NCBI GenBank assembly: GCA_021372535.1
Contig: JAJFUH010000183.1
Coordinates: 1 to 64,000 of the forward strand
Length of the DNA stretch: 64,000 nt
Source of the DNA: a bacterium
Lineage (GTDB): Bacteria > Latescibacterota > Latescibacteria > Latescibacterales > Latescibacteraceae
Direction of reading: 5' to 3'
Shown: piece by piece, positions 46,195 through 55,007 of the stretch
Layout of the letters: each line of letters starts with the position of its first letter
Position numbering within the stretch: the stretch's first letter is position 1
Translations under genes and position numbers: made by a program
Notes under the pieces: generated by a model
Database searches by the model: none
What the model saw: only the letters and a program-made list of their open reading frames with translations
What the model was told of the DNA's origin: nothing

Positions 46195-46989
46195 ATGCGG
46201 ATAATCGTACCCATTAAGCAGGTCCCCGAAACGGGGAATGTCAAGATGGATGAAAAAACAGGAACCATGATCCGTGAAGGGGTCGAGAGTATCGTGAATC
46301 CGCTCGATCTCTACGCGATAGAATGCGCGCTCCAGTTGAAAGAAGAGCACGGCGGAACGGTAAAGGTGCTTTCCATGGGCCCGCCTAAGGCTGAAAAAGC
46401 GATCAGGGAAGCGCTGTCGATGGGGTGTGATGATGGTATCCTTCTGACCGACAAGGCATTCGCTGGGTCCGATACATGGGCTACCTCGTATGTTCTCAGC
46501 GAGGCGGTCAGGACCATGGGTGATTATGACATCATAATCGCCGGTATCAGGGCGACCGATGGAGATACCGGCCAGGTCGGACCCGAGATGGCTTCCATGC
46601 TCGACCTCCCCCTTGCAACATTCGTAAGCAGAATCGTTTCGATTGACAGCAGCTCGGTGACTGTTGAACGGCTGATCGAGGGCGGGTACGAAACGCTCAG
46701 GCTTCCTTTGCCCTGCCTGTTGACTGTTGTCAAGGAAATAAGCTCGCCACGGCTTCCGACACTGCGCGGCAAACAGGCCGCCCGTACAAAGGAGATCGTT
46801 CCGAAAGGCAGGAACGACCTTACGGTCGAGGGCGCAAAACTCGGCCTCGATGGGTCTCCGACACGGGTGGTGAAAATCATGAAACCCAAAGTCACCAGAA
46901 ACGGAATCATGATTGACATAAAAAAGACTGGCGTGAAAAAAGCTGTTGATGAACTTATACAATTTCTCGCAGCGAAAGACTTTGTATAA
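46195..46989 (+). CDS. etfB: electron transfer flavoprotein, beta subunit
   Basis: 264 residues. Together with EtfA it carries electrons from FAD dehydrogenases. The start MRIIVPIKQVPETG and NPLDLYAIECAL are typical. The AMP/FAD-side loop reads IRATDGDTGQVGPEM; the DGDT-QVGP form resembles EtfB proteins of anaerobic, potentially electron-bifurcating systems more than the DDDCNQT of mitochondrial type. It is first in a three-gene operon with etfA (15 bases later) and an FAD-linked dehydrogenase. Confidence 0.95.
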   Translation: MRIIVPIKQVPETGNVKMDEKTGTMIREGVESIVNPLDLYAIECALQLKEEHGGTVKVLSMGPPKAEKAIREALSMGCDDGILLTDKAFAGSDTWATSYVLSEAVRTMGDYDIIIAGIRATDGDTGQVGPEMASMLDLPLATFVSRIVSIDSSSVTVERLIEGGYETLRLPLPCLLTVVKEISSPRLPTLRGKQAARTKEIVPKGRNDLTVEGAKLGLDGSPTRVVKIMKPKVTRNGIMIDIKKTGVKKAVDELIQFLAAKDFV

Positions 46990-47004
46990 CAGGAGGTTAA
47001 TTCG

Positions 47005-48009
47005 TTGGCTCAAGAGGTCTGGACATTTGCCGAACAGGATGAGGGGCGTATCGAGTCCATCTCATTTGAACTCCTGACACGGGGAAGGGCGCTTGCGGAT
47101 AAACTGGGCACGAAGCTTGCTTCGGTCGTTCTGGGTTCTTCCGTCGATCCCGGTGGTATACAGGAGTTGTTCGAGCGAGGCGCTGATAAAGTATATCTGG
47201 CTGAAAATACTAAGCTTGCACACTATCTTAACGATCTTTATGCGAATGTGCTCTCGCATCTGATCAAAACATATGAACCGGAAATCTTTCTCGCCGGGGC
47301 AACGACGACGGGGCGGAGCGTCATGCCCTATGTGGCCGCCAAGACCACAACCGGTCTCACCGCCGACTGTACGGAGCTCGATATCGAGGAGGGCACGGGA
47401 AATCTCCTCCAGACACGACCGGCTATCGGCGGCAATATCATGGCGACCATTAAAACACCGAACCACCGTCCCCAGATGGCGACCGTCCGTCCGCGCTCCA
47501 CACCCATTCCGCCGTTTGTAAAAGGCAGAACCGGTGAAATCGTACGGGTACCAATTCCCGATGAGATTCTGAAAGGCCGCGAGGAGCGTCTCGGTTTCCG
47601 TCCCATGGAAGGCGGGGAGATCAATATCGAGGAAGCCGACAGGGTCGTTTCGGGAGGCCGCGGATTTAAAAAGGGCGAGAACTTCAAAATGCTCTATGAT
47701 CTCGCACACAGGCTCGATGCGGCTGTCGGTGCGAGCAGGGATGCAATCGACCGCGGCTGGGCGGAATATCCCCATCAGGTGGGATTGAGCGGTAAAACGG
47801 TCGTTCCGAAGCTCTATATGGCTTTCGGTATTTCCGGCGCCATTCAGCATCTTGCAGGGATGAAAACCTCGGAAACGATCGTTGCGGTCAATACCGATCC
47901 CGATGCCCAGATTTTCCAGGTTGCTGATTTCGGAATCGTGGGTGATCTGTTCGAGATCATTCCGGAACTCATCAAGGAACTTGACAGGCGGAAAGCTGAA
48001 AAGGAATAG
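47005..48009 (+). CDS. etfA: electron transfer flavoprotein, alpha subunit
   Basis: 334 residues. It starts at a TTG with AGGAGG (46991-46996) eight bases ahead; no in-frame ATG fits the N-terminus. The C-terminal FAD domain is intact: GLSGKTVVPKLYMAFGISG, IQHLAGM, IVAVNTDPDAQIF and ADFGIVGDLFE. There is no N-terminal ferredoxin extension, unlike the LctC subunit of the Acetobacterium lactate dehydrogenase complex. It pairs with EtfB, and the dehydrogenase four bases downstream is its likely electron donor or acceptor partner. Confidence 0.95.
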   Translation: MAQEVWTFAEQDEGRIESISFELLTRGRALADKLGTKLASVVLGSSVDPGGIQELFERGADKVYLAENTKLAHYLNDLYANVLSHLIKTYEPEIFLAGATTTGRSVMPYVAAKTTTGLTADCTELDIEEGTGNLLQTRPAIGGNIMATIKTPNHRPQMATVRPRSTPIPPFVKGRTGEIVRVPIPDEILKGREERLGFRPMEGGEINIEEADRVVSGGRGFKKGENFKMLYDLAHRLDAAVGASRDAIDRGWAEYPHQVGLSGKTVVPKLYMAFGISGAIQHLAGMKTSETIVAVNTDPDAQIFQVADFGIVGDLFEIIPELIKELDRRKAEKE

Positions 48010-48013
48010 AGAT

Positions 48014-49438
48014 ATGAATGCTGTTCGATATGGTAAGATTGATCAGGAAATTATCCGGAAATTGAAGGATATCGTCGGTGAGCAGTATGTGGTCACCGAC
48101 GCTGAGAAGATGGAGCCCTATTCTCACGATGAGGTGGCCGACACGGAATATGCCCACATGCCCGATGTGGTTGTGAAGCCGCGAACCGCCGAGGAAATCG
48201 CCGCCATGGTCAGGCTGGCGAACGAGAAGCTGATACCGATCACTCCGCGCGGTGCTGGCAGCGGACTTTCGGGCGGTGCGGTGCCCATTTGCGGCGGCAT
48301 TCTCCTGTCGGTAGAGCGTATGAACCAGATTCTCGAAATCGACACCGAAAATATGATGGTGGTTGTCGAGCCCGGTGTCGTCACCAACGAGATTAACGAG
48401 AAGCTCAAGGATTACGGGCTTTTCTTCGCCGGATATCCCATGAGCCTCGAAACATGCTATGTCGGCGGCAATGTCGCTGAAAACGCCGGCGGCGGCAAGG
48501 CGGTGAAGTACGGTGTCACGGAACGGTACATCATGGGGCTCGAGTTTGTCACCCCTACGGGCGAGATTGTAAAAGCCGGAGGGAAGATCATCAAGGATGT
48601 GACCGGATACAATATCCGCATGCTCATGGTCGGCTCGGAAGGAACGCTCGGTATAATCACCAAGGTTATCATCAAGCTCCTGCCGGTCCCCAAGGCGCAG
48701 GTCGATCTCCTCGCGCTGTTTCCCGATGTACAGACAGCGATTTCGGTCGTCCCGAAGATCATGACGCAGGGCGGTGTCATTCCAACCGCCATCGAGTTCA
48801 TGGATCAGCTTTCGGTTCACACCTCGTGCGGGTACCTCAATGAATCCATTCCCTACCAGAAAGCGGGCGCCATGCTGCTCATTACGGTGGATGGCAGCGA
48901 CGAGCAGATTGTCGAGCGCGATTATGATACCATCGGTAATCTCTGCATGGACAACGGCGCTATCGAGGTCTATGTCGCGGACAACTACACCACCTCGGAA
49001 CGGCTGTGGAGCGTGCGGCGCAATATCGCCGAAGCGTTCAAGGTAGTCAGCCCGCATCAGAGTCTCGAGGATATCGTAGTACCGACCGCGCAGATACCTG
49101 ACCTCATGCCGGAGATAGCCAGGATTTCAAAAAAGTACAACATGCAGATTCCATGCTACGGACACGCCGGGGACGGTAACCTGCATGCGACACCCATCAA
49201 GAATCCCGCCGATTCGATGGATGAATGGCATCGTAAACTTCCACTGGCGCTCGAGGAGCTCTACACTGCGACGCTCAAGCTCGGCGGTACCCTGAGCGGG
49301 GAGCACGGCATCGGCCATAAACGCAAGAAGTACATGCACATCGTCAAGTCGGATGCGGAGCTCGAATTCATGCGGCGCATCAAGCGGGCGGTCGATCCGA
49401 ACAACATCATGAATCCGGGAAAGATTTTTGATGTATGA
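48014..49438 (+). CDS. FAD-linked 2-hydroxyacid dehydrogenase (GlcD/LctD family)
   Basis: 474 residues. The FAD-binding PCMH-type domain shows PRGAGSGLSGGAVP, MMVVVEPGVVTNEI, YVGGNVAENAGGGKAVKYG and VGSEGTLGIITK. The C-terminal oxidase domain shows CYGHAGDGNLHATP, with the catalytic-site His, and LSGEHGIGHKRKKYM. This family includes glycolate oxidase GlcD, D-lactate dehydrogenase and the ETF-linked LctD. The location directly after etfB-etfA argues for an ETF-coupled lactate or glycolate dehydrogenase. There is no glcE or glcF. The ATG at 48014 is chosen; upstream in-frame sequence overlaps etfA and is not coding. Confidence 0.92.
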   Translation: MNAVRYGKIDQEIIRKLKDIVGEQYVVTDAEKMEPYSHDEVADTEYAHMPDVVVKPRTAEEIAAMVRLANEKLIPITPRGAGSGLSGGAVPICGGILLSVERMNQILEIDTENMMVVVEPGVVTNEINEKLKDYGLFFAGYPMSLETCYVGGNVAENAGGGKAVKYGVTERYIMGLEFVTPTGEIVKAGGKIIKDVTGYNIRMLMVGSEGTLGIITKVIIKLLPVPKAQVDLLALFPDVQTAISVVPKIMTQGGVIPTAIEFMDQLSVHTSCGYLNESIPYQKAGAMLLITVDGSDEQIVERDYDTIGNLCMDNGAIEVYVADNYTTSERLWSVRRNIAEAFKVVSPHQSLEDIVVPTAQIPDLMPEIARISKKYNMQIPCYGHAGDGNLHATPIKNPADSMDEWHRKLPLALEELYTATLKLGGTLSGEHGIGHKRKKYMHIVKSDAELEFMRRIKRAVDPNNIMNPGKIFDV

Positions 49439-49470
49439 GTCATTGACGGCACGTATTGCACAATCTCCGG

Positions 49471-49503
49471 GGGGGCGGTTAACTGTATGCCGCCCTCTTT
49501 GTT
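49471..49503 (+). terminator. rho-independent terminator of the etf operon
   Basis: GGGGGCGG (49471-49478), 11-nt loop, CCGCCCTC (49490-49497) with one G-T pair, then TTTGTT. It lies about 30 bases after the dehydrogenase stop. Confidence 0.7.
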
Positions 49504-49610
49504 ATGAATCTGCGGGTTTTACAGACGTATTCAAGCGATACTGCCGACATCTGTCGTATGAATAAATCTGTTTTACCAGATATTATTAGCCTGGATTATC
49601 TATGAGAATA

Positions 49611-49757
49611 TTTCACCACAAAACACAAATTGATATAATAGATTATTTATACTATCTTTTGAAATTGCCGATAGATCACATCTGAAAAGAATAAAACAAT
49701 AAATCCGCGAACATCCGCATTCCGTTAAATATTTGCGAACAGGACGGATTAACATCA
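49611..49757. repeat. AT-rich dispersed repeat, copy C (fills most of the gap 49439-49829)
   Basis: The most complete uninterrupted copy: CACAAATTGATATAATAGAT, then TTATTTATACTAT, AAATCCGCGAACATCCGCAT, and end GGACGGATTAACATC. It lies between the etf terminator and the aldolase gene; no gene is seen in the gap. Confidence 0.6.
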
Positions 49758-49829
49758 ATGGTTATTTATTAAAATATACAGTTACCGGTGCGTATTTCAT
49801 TTTAAATCCGTTAATCCCATGAGGTTGCC

Positions 49830-50591
49830 ATGCCGAATGAAACGTTTCTGGACAAGCTGCGGAGAAAAGACACCCTTATCGGAACAGCGCTTACGCTGTC
49901 TTCACCCGAGGTTGCTGAAATACTGTCTGATTCAGGTTTTGACTGGCTTTTTCTCGATACTGAGCACACTACTCTCGATGTTGATGATATTCAGGTAATT
50001 CTCGGCGTGGTTCATGGACCCTGCCATTGCATTGTTCGTGCTCCCGCGAATGATGAGGTCTGGATAAAAAAACTGCTCGATACGGGGGTCGAAGGCATCA
50101 TTATTCCGCTGGTAAACACAGCCGAGGAAGCGCGAAAGGTAATCAGGCTGTGCAAGTATCCCCCTCTGGGAGCGCGGAGCGTGGGAATGTCCAGGGCTCA
50201 GAAATATGGAATGAATTTCGCTGAATATGTCGCGCATGCCAATGAGCGTGTAGCGGTAATTATACAGATCGAGCATAAAGATGCTGTTGAAAATATCGAT
50301 TCGATTCTTGCTGTTCCGGGAATCGATGCTGTTTTTGTGGGACCGTATGATTTGTCGGGGAGCATGGGGAAAATCGGAAAAGTCAGGGATCAGGAAGTTC
50401 TGAGCGCAATCAACAGGGTCAGGGAAGCGTGTTCGAAATCAGGGATGCCCATCGGTATTTTCGGATTCGATACTGAAGCAGCAAAAGAGTATATCAAACA
50501 GGGCTTTACACTGGTTACCGTGGGTATGGATACCGTTTATCTCTGGAAATCGGCTCATGCGGTTATTGATGCGCTCCGTGGTTCGAAATGA
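49830..50591 (+). CDS. HpcH/HpaI-family aldolase
   Basis: 253 residues, TIM barrel with class II (metal-dependent) pyruvate aldolase features. LFLDTEHTTLDVDD, IIIPLVNTAEEARKVI, PPLGARSVGMSRAQKYG, IIQIEHKDAVENID with a metal-binding Glu, and VGPYDLSGSMGKIG with the metal Asp all match HpcH/HpaI and YfaU-like 2-keto-3-deoxy sugar acid aldolases. It cleaves a 2-keto-3-deoxy acid to pyruvate or a related ketoacid plus an aldehyde. GAGG is five bases ahead of the ATG. No sugar-acid catabolic genes adjoin, so substrate is open. Confidence 0.93.
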   Translation: MPNETFLDKLRRKDTLIGTALTLSSPEVAEILSDSGFDWLFLDTEHTTLDVDDIQVILGVVHGPCHCIVRAPANDEVWIKKLLDTGVEGIIIPLVNTAEEARKVIRLCKYPPLGARSVGMSRAQKYGMNFAEYVAHANERVAVIIQIEHKDAVENIDSILAVPGIDAVFVGPYDLSGSMGKIGKVRDQEVLSAINRVREACSKSGMPIGIFGFDTEAAKEYIKQGFTLVTVGMDTVYLWKSAHAVIDALRGSK

Positions 50592-50635
50592 AAGTAAGGT
50601 AGATAAAATAAATTACAGAATTCCTGGAATATCGC

Positions 50636-51619
50636 ATGAATGGCAACAAATCATGTAAGATAAGGGATATCCGGTTTTGGTCGGTTTTACGGAAGACAGG
50701 GTATGATATTCTATTAATCTCTCTTCTCATGATGTGGATACCCTCGGAATGTCGCTGTGAGACCGGAACTGTTTCGTCACCCCATATCGTCGTACAGTAT
50801 GAGGACATCGGGGAAAGGTATGCACGGCTCGTTTCAGAGTCCGCCGAACAGAGTTTCCGGGTCATTACCGCCGAGCTCGGACATGTGCCTGAAAAACCCT
50901 TAACGATAATCCTCACCGGCACCGACGAGGAATTCAGTAAAGCAACCGAGGGAGTGCTTCCAGACTGGAGCGCGGCGGCTGCCATGCCGGGAAACAGAAT
51001 CGTTGTATCCCCTCTGCCCGGTCTGAAAATGGAAATCGAGCGGATTCTCGCCCATGAAATTGTCCATTGTGTCATTTATGATGCCGCCGGAGGAACGTTC
51101 GTACCGCGCTGGTTTCACGAGGGTTGTGCCGAGGCCTTGTCGGGCGAATGGGGAATCCGCGGCAGGCTCTATATGGTATGGAAGGTTTCTCGCGGTGAGC
51201 TCATGTCATTCCGGGATATCGAAGATGTGTTTTCGGCACGCGGGGCCGATGTTACCCTTGCTTATGATCAGTCGCTCCTGGCGGTGAATCGCCTGGGAAC
51301 ACTGCGTGGTCCTTCCGTTGTGCCGCTGATACTCGGAAACCTGTCGCGGGGATATGAATTTGACCGTGCATTTTTCGAGGCTTCCGGTTTAACGACCGCG
51401 GAATTTGAGCGTGATTATCTGGATTCTGTCCGCAGGGCATATGGCAAACGGATGCTTCTCACATATATACCCGGCACATGGACGATCATACTGCTCTTGT
51501 CTTTTTTTGTATACATTATCAAGCGAAGGCGGAATAAACGTCTCATGAGCCAGTGGGAGGTTGTCGATGCCGCCGAGAACATCATACGGTTCAGGCCCGG
51601 ACCGCCATCCGAAGAGTAA
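50636..51619 (+). CDS. membrane-anchored gluzincin metallopeptidase (peptidase MA-like)
   Basis: 327 residues. The N-terminal signal or anchor helix is at about 22-40 and the C-terminal membrane helix at about 280-297, followed by a basic cytoplasmic tail (KRRRNKR). The extracytoplasmic domain has the zinc motif HEIVH (His140, Glu141, His144) and WFHEG with Glu162 as the third ligand, the peptidase MA-like arrangement. The substrate is unknown. It follows the aldolase by 44 bases and precedes the acyltransferase by about 200 bases. Confidence 0.82.
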   Translation: MNGNKSCKIRDIRFWSVLRKTGYDILLISLLMMWIPSECRCETGTVSSPHIVVQYEDIGERYARLVSESAEQSFRVITAELGHVPEKPLTIILTGTDEEFSKATEGVLPDWSAAAAMPGNRIVVSPLPGLKMEIERILAHEIVHCVIYDAAGGTFVPRWFHEGCAEALSGEWGIRGRLYMVWKVSRGELMSFRDIEDVFSARGADVTLAYDQSLLAVNRLGTLRGPSVVPLILGNLSRGYEFDRAFFEASGLTTAEFERDYLDSVRRAYGKRMLLTYIPGTWTIILLLSFFVYIIKRRRNKRLMSQWEVVDAAENIIRFRPGPPSEE

Positions 51620-51703
51620 CAGGAACAGCTCTTGTTTTTGATAAAATTCAAGAAGCTGCGAATTTACGTGGATTTGTATTTTTCCTGTTGATAATCAAAG
51701 TCC

Positions 51704-51731
51704 TTGACATTATTATGATAAATACTATATT
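51704..51731 (+). promoter_or_regulatory. sigma70-type promoter upstream of the acyltransferase
   Basis: TTGACA (51704-51709), 16-bp spacer, TATATT (51726-51731). It lies 88 bp before the preferred start at 51819 and 43 bp before a TTG at 51774. Confidence 0.5.
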
Positions 51732-51818
51732 TTTCTATAGTATGCGGTTGAATGAAACCGCTGATATCAGTATTTGTGGAGAAAAGGATTGAAAAAGAGG
51801 GGTATCGTCAGGACATTC

Positions 51819-52682
51819 ATGCACCGTATCGAGTATATTTCGCTCGTAATGGCCGGTGCTGTGTTGAGGACGATACCGACAGCCTGGGTATATGTATTTG
51901 TGCGGATTCTTGGGTTCTGGGCTTTCCATGTGTTCAGAATTCGCCGTAATGTCACCATGGACAATCTCAGGAATGCTCTGGGCGGGGAATTAACCGAACG
52001 AAAGCTGGAAGAGATAGCACGCCGGTCATATGAGCATATCGGAATAACATTCATCGAGCTGCTCCTCGCCCCGAAGCTGGCAGGCCGGATTCTTTCGATA
52101 GTCGATATGTCTGATGCCGATGAGGCTCACCGGGTATTCATGCAAGGTCGTGGAATTATCATGACCACCGGTCATTTCGGCAGCTGGGAACTGAATGGTG
52201 CGTCGGTTGTGGCTGCGGGTATTCCGGTGACTGTTGTGGCAAAATCCCAGTCCAATCCGTTTGTGGACACGTTGATAACACGGTATCGTGAATTGTTCGG
52301 CCTGAGGATTGTAAACCTCGGTGCACCGATTAAACATATCGTCCGGGCTTTGAGAGAAGGAGGCGCTGTCGGGCTTATTTCCGATCAGGATGTCGGCAGA
52401 AAAGGCGTATATGTGGATTTTTTCGGAAGGAAAGCTTCGACTCCTCAGGGGCCGGCGCAGCTTTCGCTGAAATATAACACTCCTCTGATGGTGATTATGA
52501 CGGTCAGAACACGCCCGGGCCGTTATAAGTCTTATTTCCGTGAAGTCGATATTTACCCCGGTGATACGGTGGAATCGCTCACGCAGCGGTATACGAAAGT
52601 AATGGAGGATGTTATACGGCTTTATCCAGAGCAGTATTTCTGGATGCACCGCCGCTGGAAATCGTCACCTCAGGAAGATTGA
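51819..52682 (+). CDS. LpxL/HtrB-type lipid A acyltransferase
   Basis: 287 residues from the preferred ATG. Transfers an acyl chain to a Kdo-lipid A or similar acceptor at the inner membrane. The N-terminal membrane helix (about 5-35) is followed by GHFGSWE, the HX4(D/E) catalytic pair at His119 and Glu124; SDQDVGRKGVYVDFFG and QYFWMHRRWK match the family. The start is uncertain: the ATG at 51819 has AGGA five bases ahead and begins MHRIEY as in homologues, while a TTG at 51774 would add 15 residues. It implies an LPS-bearing outer membrane. Confidence 0.88.
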   Translation: MHRIEYISLVMAGAVLRTIPTAWVYVFVRILGFWAFHVFRIRRNVTMDNLRNALGGELTERKLEEIARRSYEHIGITFIELLLAPKLAGRILSIVDMSDADEAHRVFMQGRGIIMTTGHFGSWELNGASVVAAGIPVTVVAKSQSNPFVDTLITRYRELFGLRIVNLGAPIKHIVRALREGGAVGLISDQDVGRKGVYVDFFGRKASTPQGPAQLSLKYNTPLMVIMTVRTRPGRYKSYFREVDIYPGDTVESLTQRYTKVMEDVIRLYPEQYFWMHRRWKSSPQED

Positions 52683-52774
52683 AAGTATAAAATACTCGGT
52701 ACTCTGAAAGATATAATAATATTGTTGTTCAATTAATTCATAAAACTCATATTGTTACTGATTAATCGGTTTTG

Positions 52775-52802
52775 TGTCATTCCCGTGAAAACGGGAATCC
52801 AT
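52775..52802 (+). repeat. fragment of the ~140-bp repeat (left palindrome only)
   Basis: TGTCATTCCC followed by the same GTGAAAACGGGAATCCAT palindrome as at 26240 and 29691, then unrelated sequence. It lies in the 240-bp gap before coaE, which shows no gene. Confidence 0.65.
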
Positions 52803-52922
52803 TAAGTATTAACCACGGCAAAAAGGGTAGTTTTGATCGGTATATCATTGAAAACCATACCGGATTATAGCAGTATTTTGATAAACCCGGGAACTTTTTA
52901 TCAGTAAGATAGTGAAATTGCT

Positions 52923-53507
52923 ATGATAATCGGACTGACCGGATGTCCCGGTTCAGGGAAATCGTTTCTTGCCAGTGAGTTTGAAAAACACGGATGGATT
53001 GTTGTTGATGCCGATAAAATCGGCCGTGAGATAGTTGAAAACGATCAGGAGATTCTGGGAAAGCTGGCACATGTTTTTGGCAGCGATATAATCGGTCCCG
53101 ATGGAAGACTTCAGAGACGGGTACTTGCCAAACGTGCTTTTTCCGGCCCTGAACAGACACGCAAGCTCAATCAGATTGTCCATCCGCTTCTTATACTGAA
53201 GATTAAAGAGCATGTTCTCGCGTTGCGATCCTCCGGGCGCGATGCTGTCGTGGACTGTGCTCTTATTTTCGAATGGGGAATCGGGAATATATTCGATAAA
53301 GTTGTTTGTGTTGCTGCCGATGAAGATATAAGAAGAAAACGGTTAATCCGGCGGGACGGTCGTACTTCGTTGGAAATTGATGATCTCTTTGCTGCTCAGC
53401 TTTCGGAGGAAGAAAAGATCAGAAGAGCCGATATCGTGGTACAAAACAACGGTTCTGATGATTCTTTACCTGATTTTGGGGGAATACTGACTCACATACA
53501 TAAATGA
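52923..53507 (+). CDS. coaE: dephospho-CoA kinase
   Basis: 194 residues. Phosphorylates the 3'-OH of dephospho-CoA in the last step of CoA synthesis. The P-loop GCPGSGKS is at residues 7-14, with VVDADKIGREIV, HPLLILKIKEH, DCALIFEWGI and the lid RRKRLIRRDGRT. Family length is normal. The receiver-domain gene starts 16 bases after the stop, so coaE may head the polysaccharide operon. Confidence 0.95.
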   Translation: MIIGLTGCPGSGKSFLASEFEKHGWIVVDADKIGREIVENDQEILGKLAHVFGSDIIGPDGRLQRRVLAKRAFSGPEQTRKLNQIVHPLLILKIKEHVLALRSSGRDAVVDCALIFEWGIGNIFDKVVCVAADEDIRRKRLIRRDGRTSLEIDDLFAAQLSEEEKIRRADIVVQNNGSDDSLPDFGGILTHIHK

Positions 53508-53523
53508 TGTATAGAGGCTTGAA

Positions 53524-53928
53524 ATGGAAAGTGATTCTTTGGTAAAGGGAGCTTTTAAAATTCTTGTTGTGGACGATGAAGAAACAATCAGGGATGTTCT
53601 GGTTGATTTTCTCGATAGCGAGGGATATACTGTCAAAACCGCCGACAGCGGGGTTACCGCTTTACCAATAGTTGACGATTTCGAGCCCCACGTGGTATTG
53701 CTCGACATTCGCATGCCCGATATGGACGGTCTCCAGTGCCTTCGCTCTATTAAGGACATGAATACCCGGATTCAGGTAGTGATGATGTCAGGATTTGCTA
53801 CAGAGCACATTGCCCAGAAATCCCTTGAAATCGGGGCATTTGATTACATAAACAAACCATTGTGTTTCAATCACCTCAAGAACGTTTTACAGTTCATTAA
53901 AATCACGAAATTTGTGGAGTATCTGTGA
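53524..53928 (+). CDS. stand-alone receiver-domain response regulator
   Basis: 134 residues, receiver (REC) domain only. The acidic pocket is Asp17-Asp18, the phospho-acceptor is Asp61 in LLDIRMPDMDG, the switch Ser is Ser89 in MMSGFA, and Lys111 is in INKPL. No output domain follows. Its stop overlaps the start of the wza-like gene (GTGA), tying its synthesis to polysaccharide export. It may act by protein-protein contact with a kinase or the export machinery. No histidine kinase is nearby. Confidence 0.92.
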   Translation: MESDSLVKGAFKILVVDDEETIRDVLVDFLDSEGYTVKTADSGVTALPIVDDFEPHVVLLDIRMPDMDGLQCLRSIKDMNTRIQVVMMSGFATEHIAQKSLEIGAFDYINKPLCFNHLKNVLQFIKITKFVEYL

Positions 53929-54935
53929 AAAACCTCATGGTAAACGATATTTCGGCGTGTGTGATAAAGGGATTACGCTGTTTATTCATTGTGGGTATAC
54001 TGGTTTTGAACGGGACGGTTTCGGCACAGGAAACTGCTCCGGTAACCCCTAATGTTCCTGCCGGTGACAACTCTTTCAATACCCAGGATATCATGAAAAC
54101 GTATATGATTAATCCCCTCGACAGACTGCTTATTGTTGTTTATGCTGGCGAAAAACAGACCACTGAACTTGAAAAATATGTTCAGAGCGACGGCAGCGTT
54201 TACCTTCCCTTTATCGAGCAGGATGTCGTACTCGGAGGATTGATGGTGCTTGAGGCACAAAAGAAACTCGAGGAGCTTGCGCGAACCTATATCAAGGAAC
54301 CCCGTGTCGTCATCACCGTCATGAGCTCGTATTCCCAGACTGTTTCCACGTATGGGAAAATCGCCAACAGAAACTTCGAGTTGAATGCTCCCATGCGTAT
54401 TCTGCAGCTCATTGCACGAGCCGGAGGTCCCCTCGAGAATGCCCATGAGGATTCTATCCGGGTTATTTCACGGGATGGAACGATTCGGTTTTTCAATTTC
54501 AGGAAAGTAAATTTAAATCCCACAAATGAAACTAATTTTTTACTGAAGCCCGGTGATATCGTTTATGTTCCCGGTATTGAAGACTTTTCGGTGATTGTAT
54601 TCGGCGATATTCGAACGGCGGGAGTATATAAAATGCGCCAGGGGGAAAGGCTCCTCGACGCTCTTGTCAAAGCCGGTTCATGGACCGCACAGGCCGATCT
54701 TAAAAACGTGAGAATTATCAGGGTAAACAAAGGGAAAAAGGCTCAGGTAATGGAAGTAGACCTGAAAAATATATTTAATAAAGGTAATACACAGTTGAAT
54801 TATCAACTCCGGGATGGTGACATGATTTTTGTACCTACGAGCAGGATGCCGCTCGTTCTACAAACCGTGTCGACATTCTTTGGAATTCTTTCAACGTTGA
54901 CTTATACTTTCACGTTATATCAGACAACGAAATGA
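53925..54935 (+). CDS. Wza-like polysaccharide export protein
   Basis: 336 residues. The signal peptide (about 15-36, ending VSAQ) has no lipobox Cys, unlike E. coli Wza. A Poly_export domain (about residues 58-145, INPLDRLLIVVYAG and YVQSDGSVYLPFI) is followed by two SLBB domains (about 148-215 and 225-300) and a C-terminal amphipathic or membrane helix (about 310-333) that could form the outer-membrane pore. It starts at a GTG overlapping the receiver gene and is 72 bases ahead of the wzc-like gene. It forms the outer-membrane channel for capsule or exopolysaccharide. Confidence 0.9.
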   Translation: MKNLMVNDISACVIKGLRCLFIVGILVLNGTVSAQETAPVTPNVPAGDNSFNTQDIMKTYMINPLDRLLIVVYAGEKQTTELEKYVQSDGSVYLPFIEQDVVLGGLMVLEAQKKLEELARTYIKEPRVVITVMSSYSQTVSTYGKIANRNFELNAPMRILQLIARAGGPLENAHEDSIRVISRDGTIRFFNFRKVNLNPTNETNFLLKPGDIVYVPGIEDFSVIVFGDIRTAGVYKMRQGERLLDALVKAGSWTAQADLKNVRIIRVNKGKKAQVMEVDLKNIFNKGNTQLNYQLRDGDMIFVPTSRMPLVLQTVSTFFGILSTLTYTFTLYQTTK

Positions 54936-55007
54936 TGAGAGTATTCGCATAAATACTTTAAAGAACTGTTTTATAAAGCTTATTAGTGTAATATCGAGGT
55001 AACCGGA

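Noticed and set aside
46195-49438. Glycolate oxidase complex GlcDEF
   Set aside because: No glcE or glcF; the partners are etfB and etfA.
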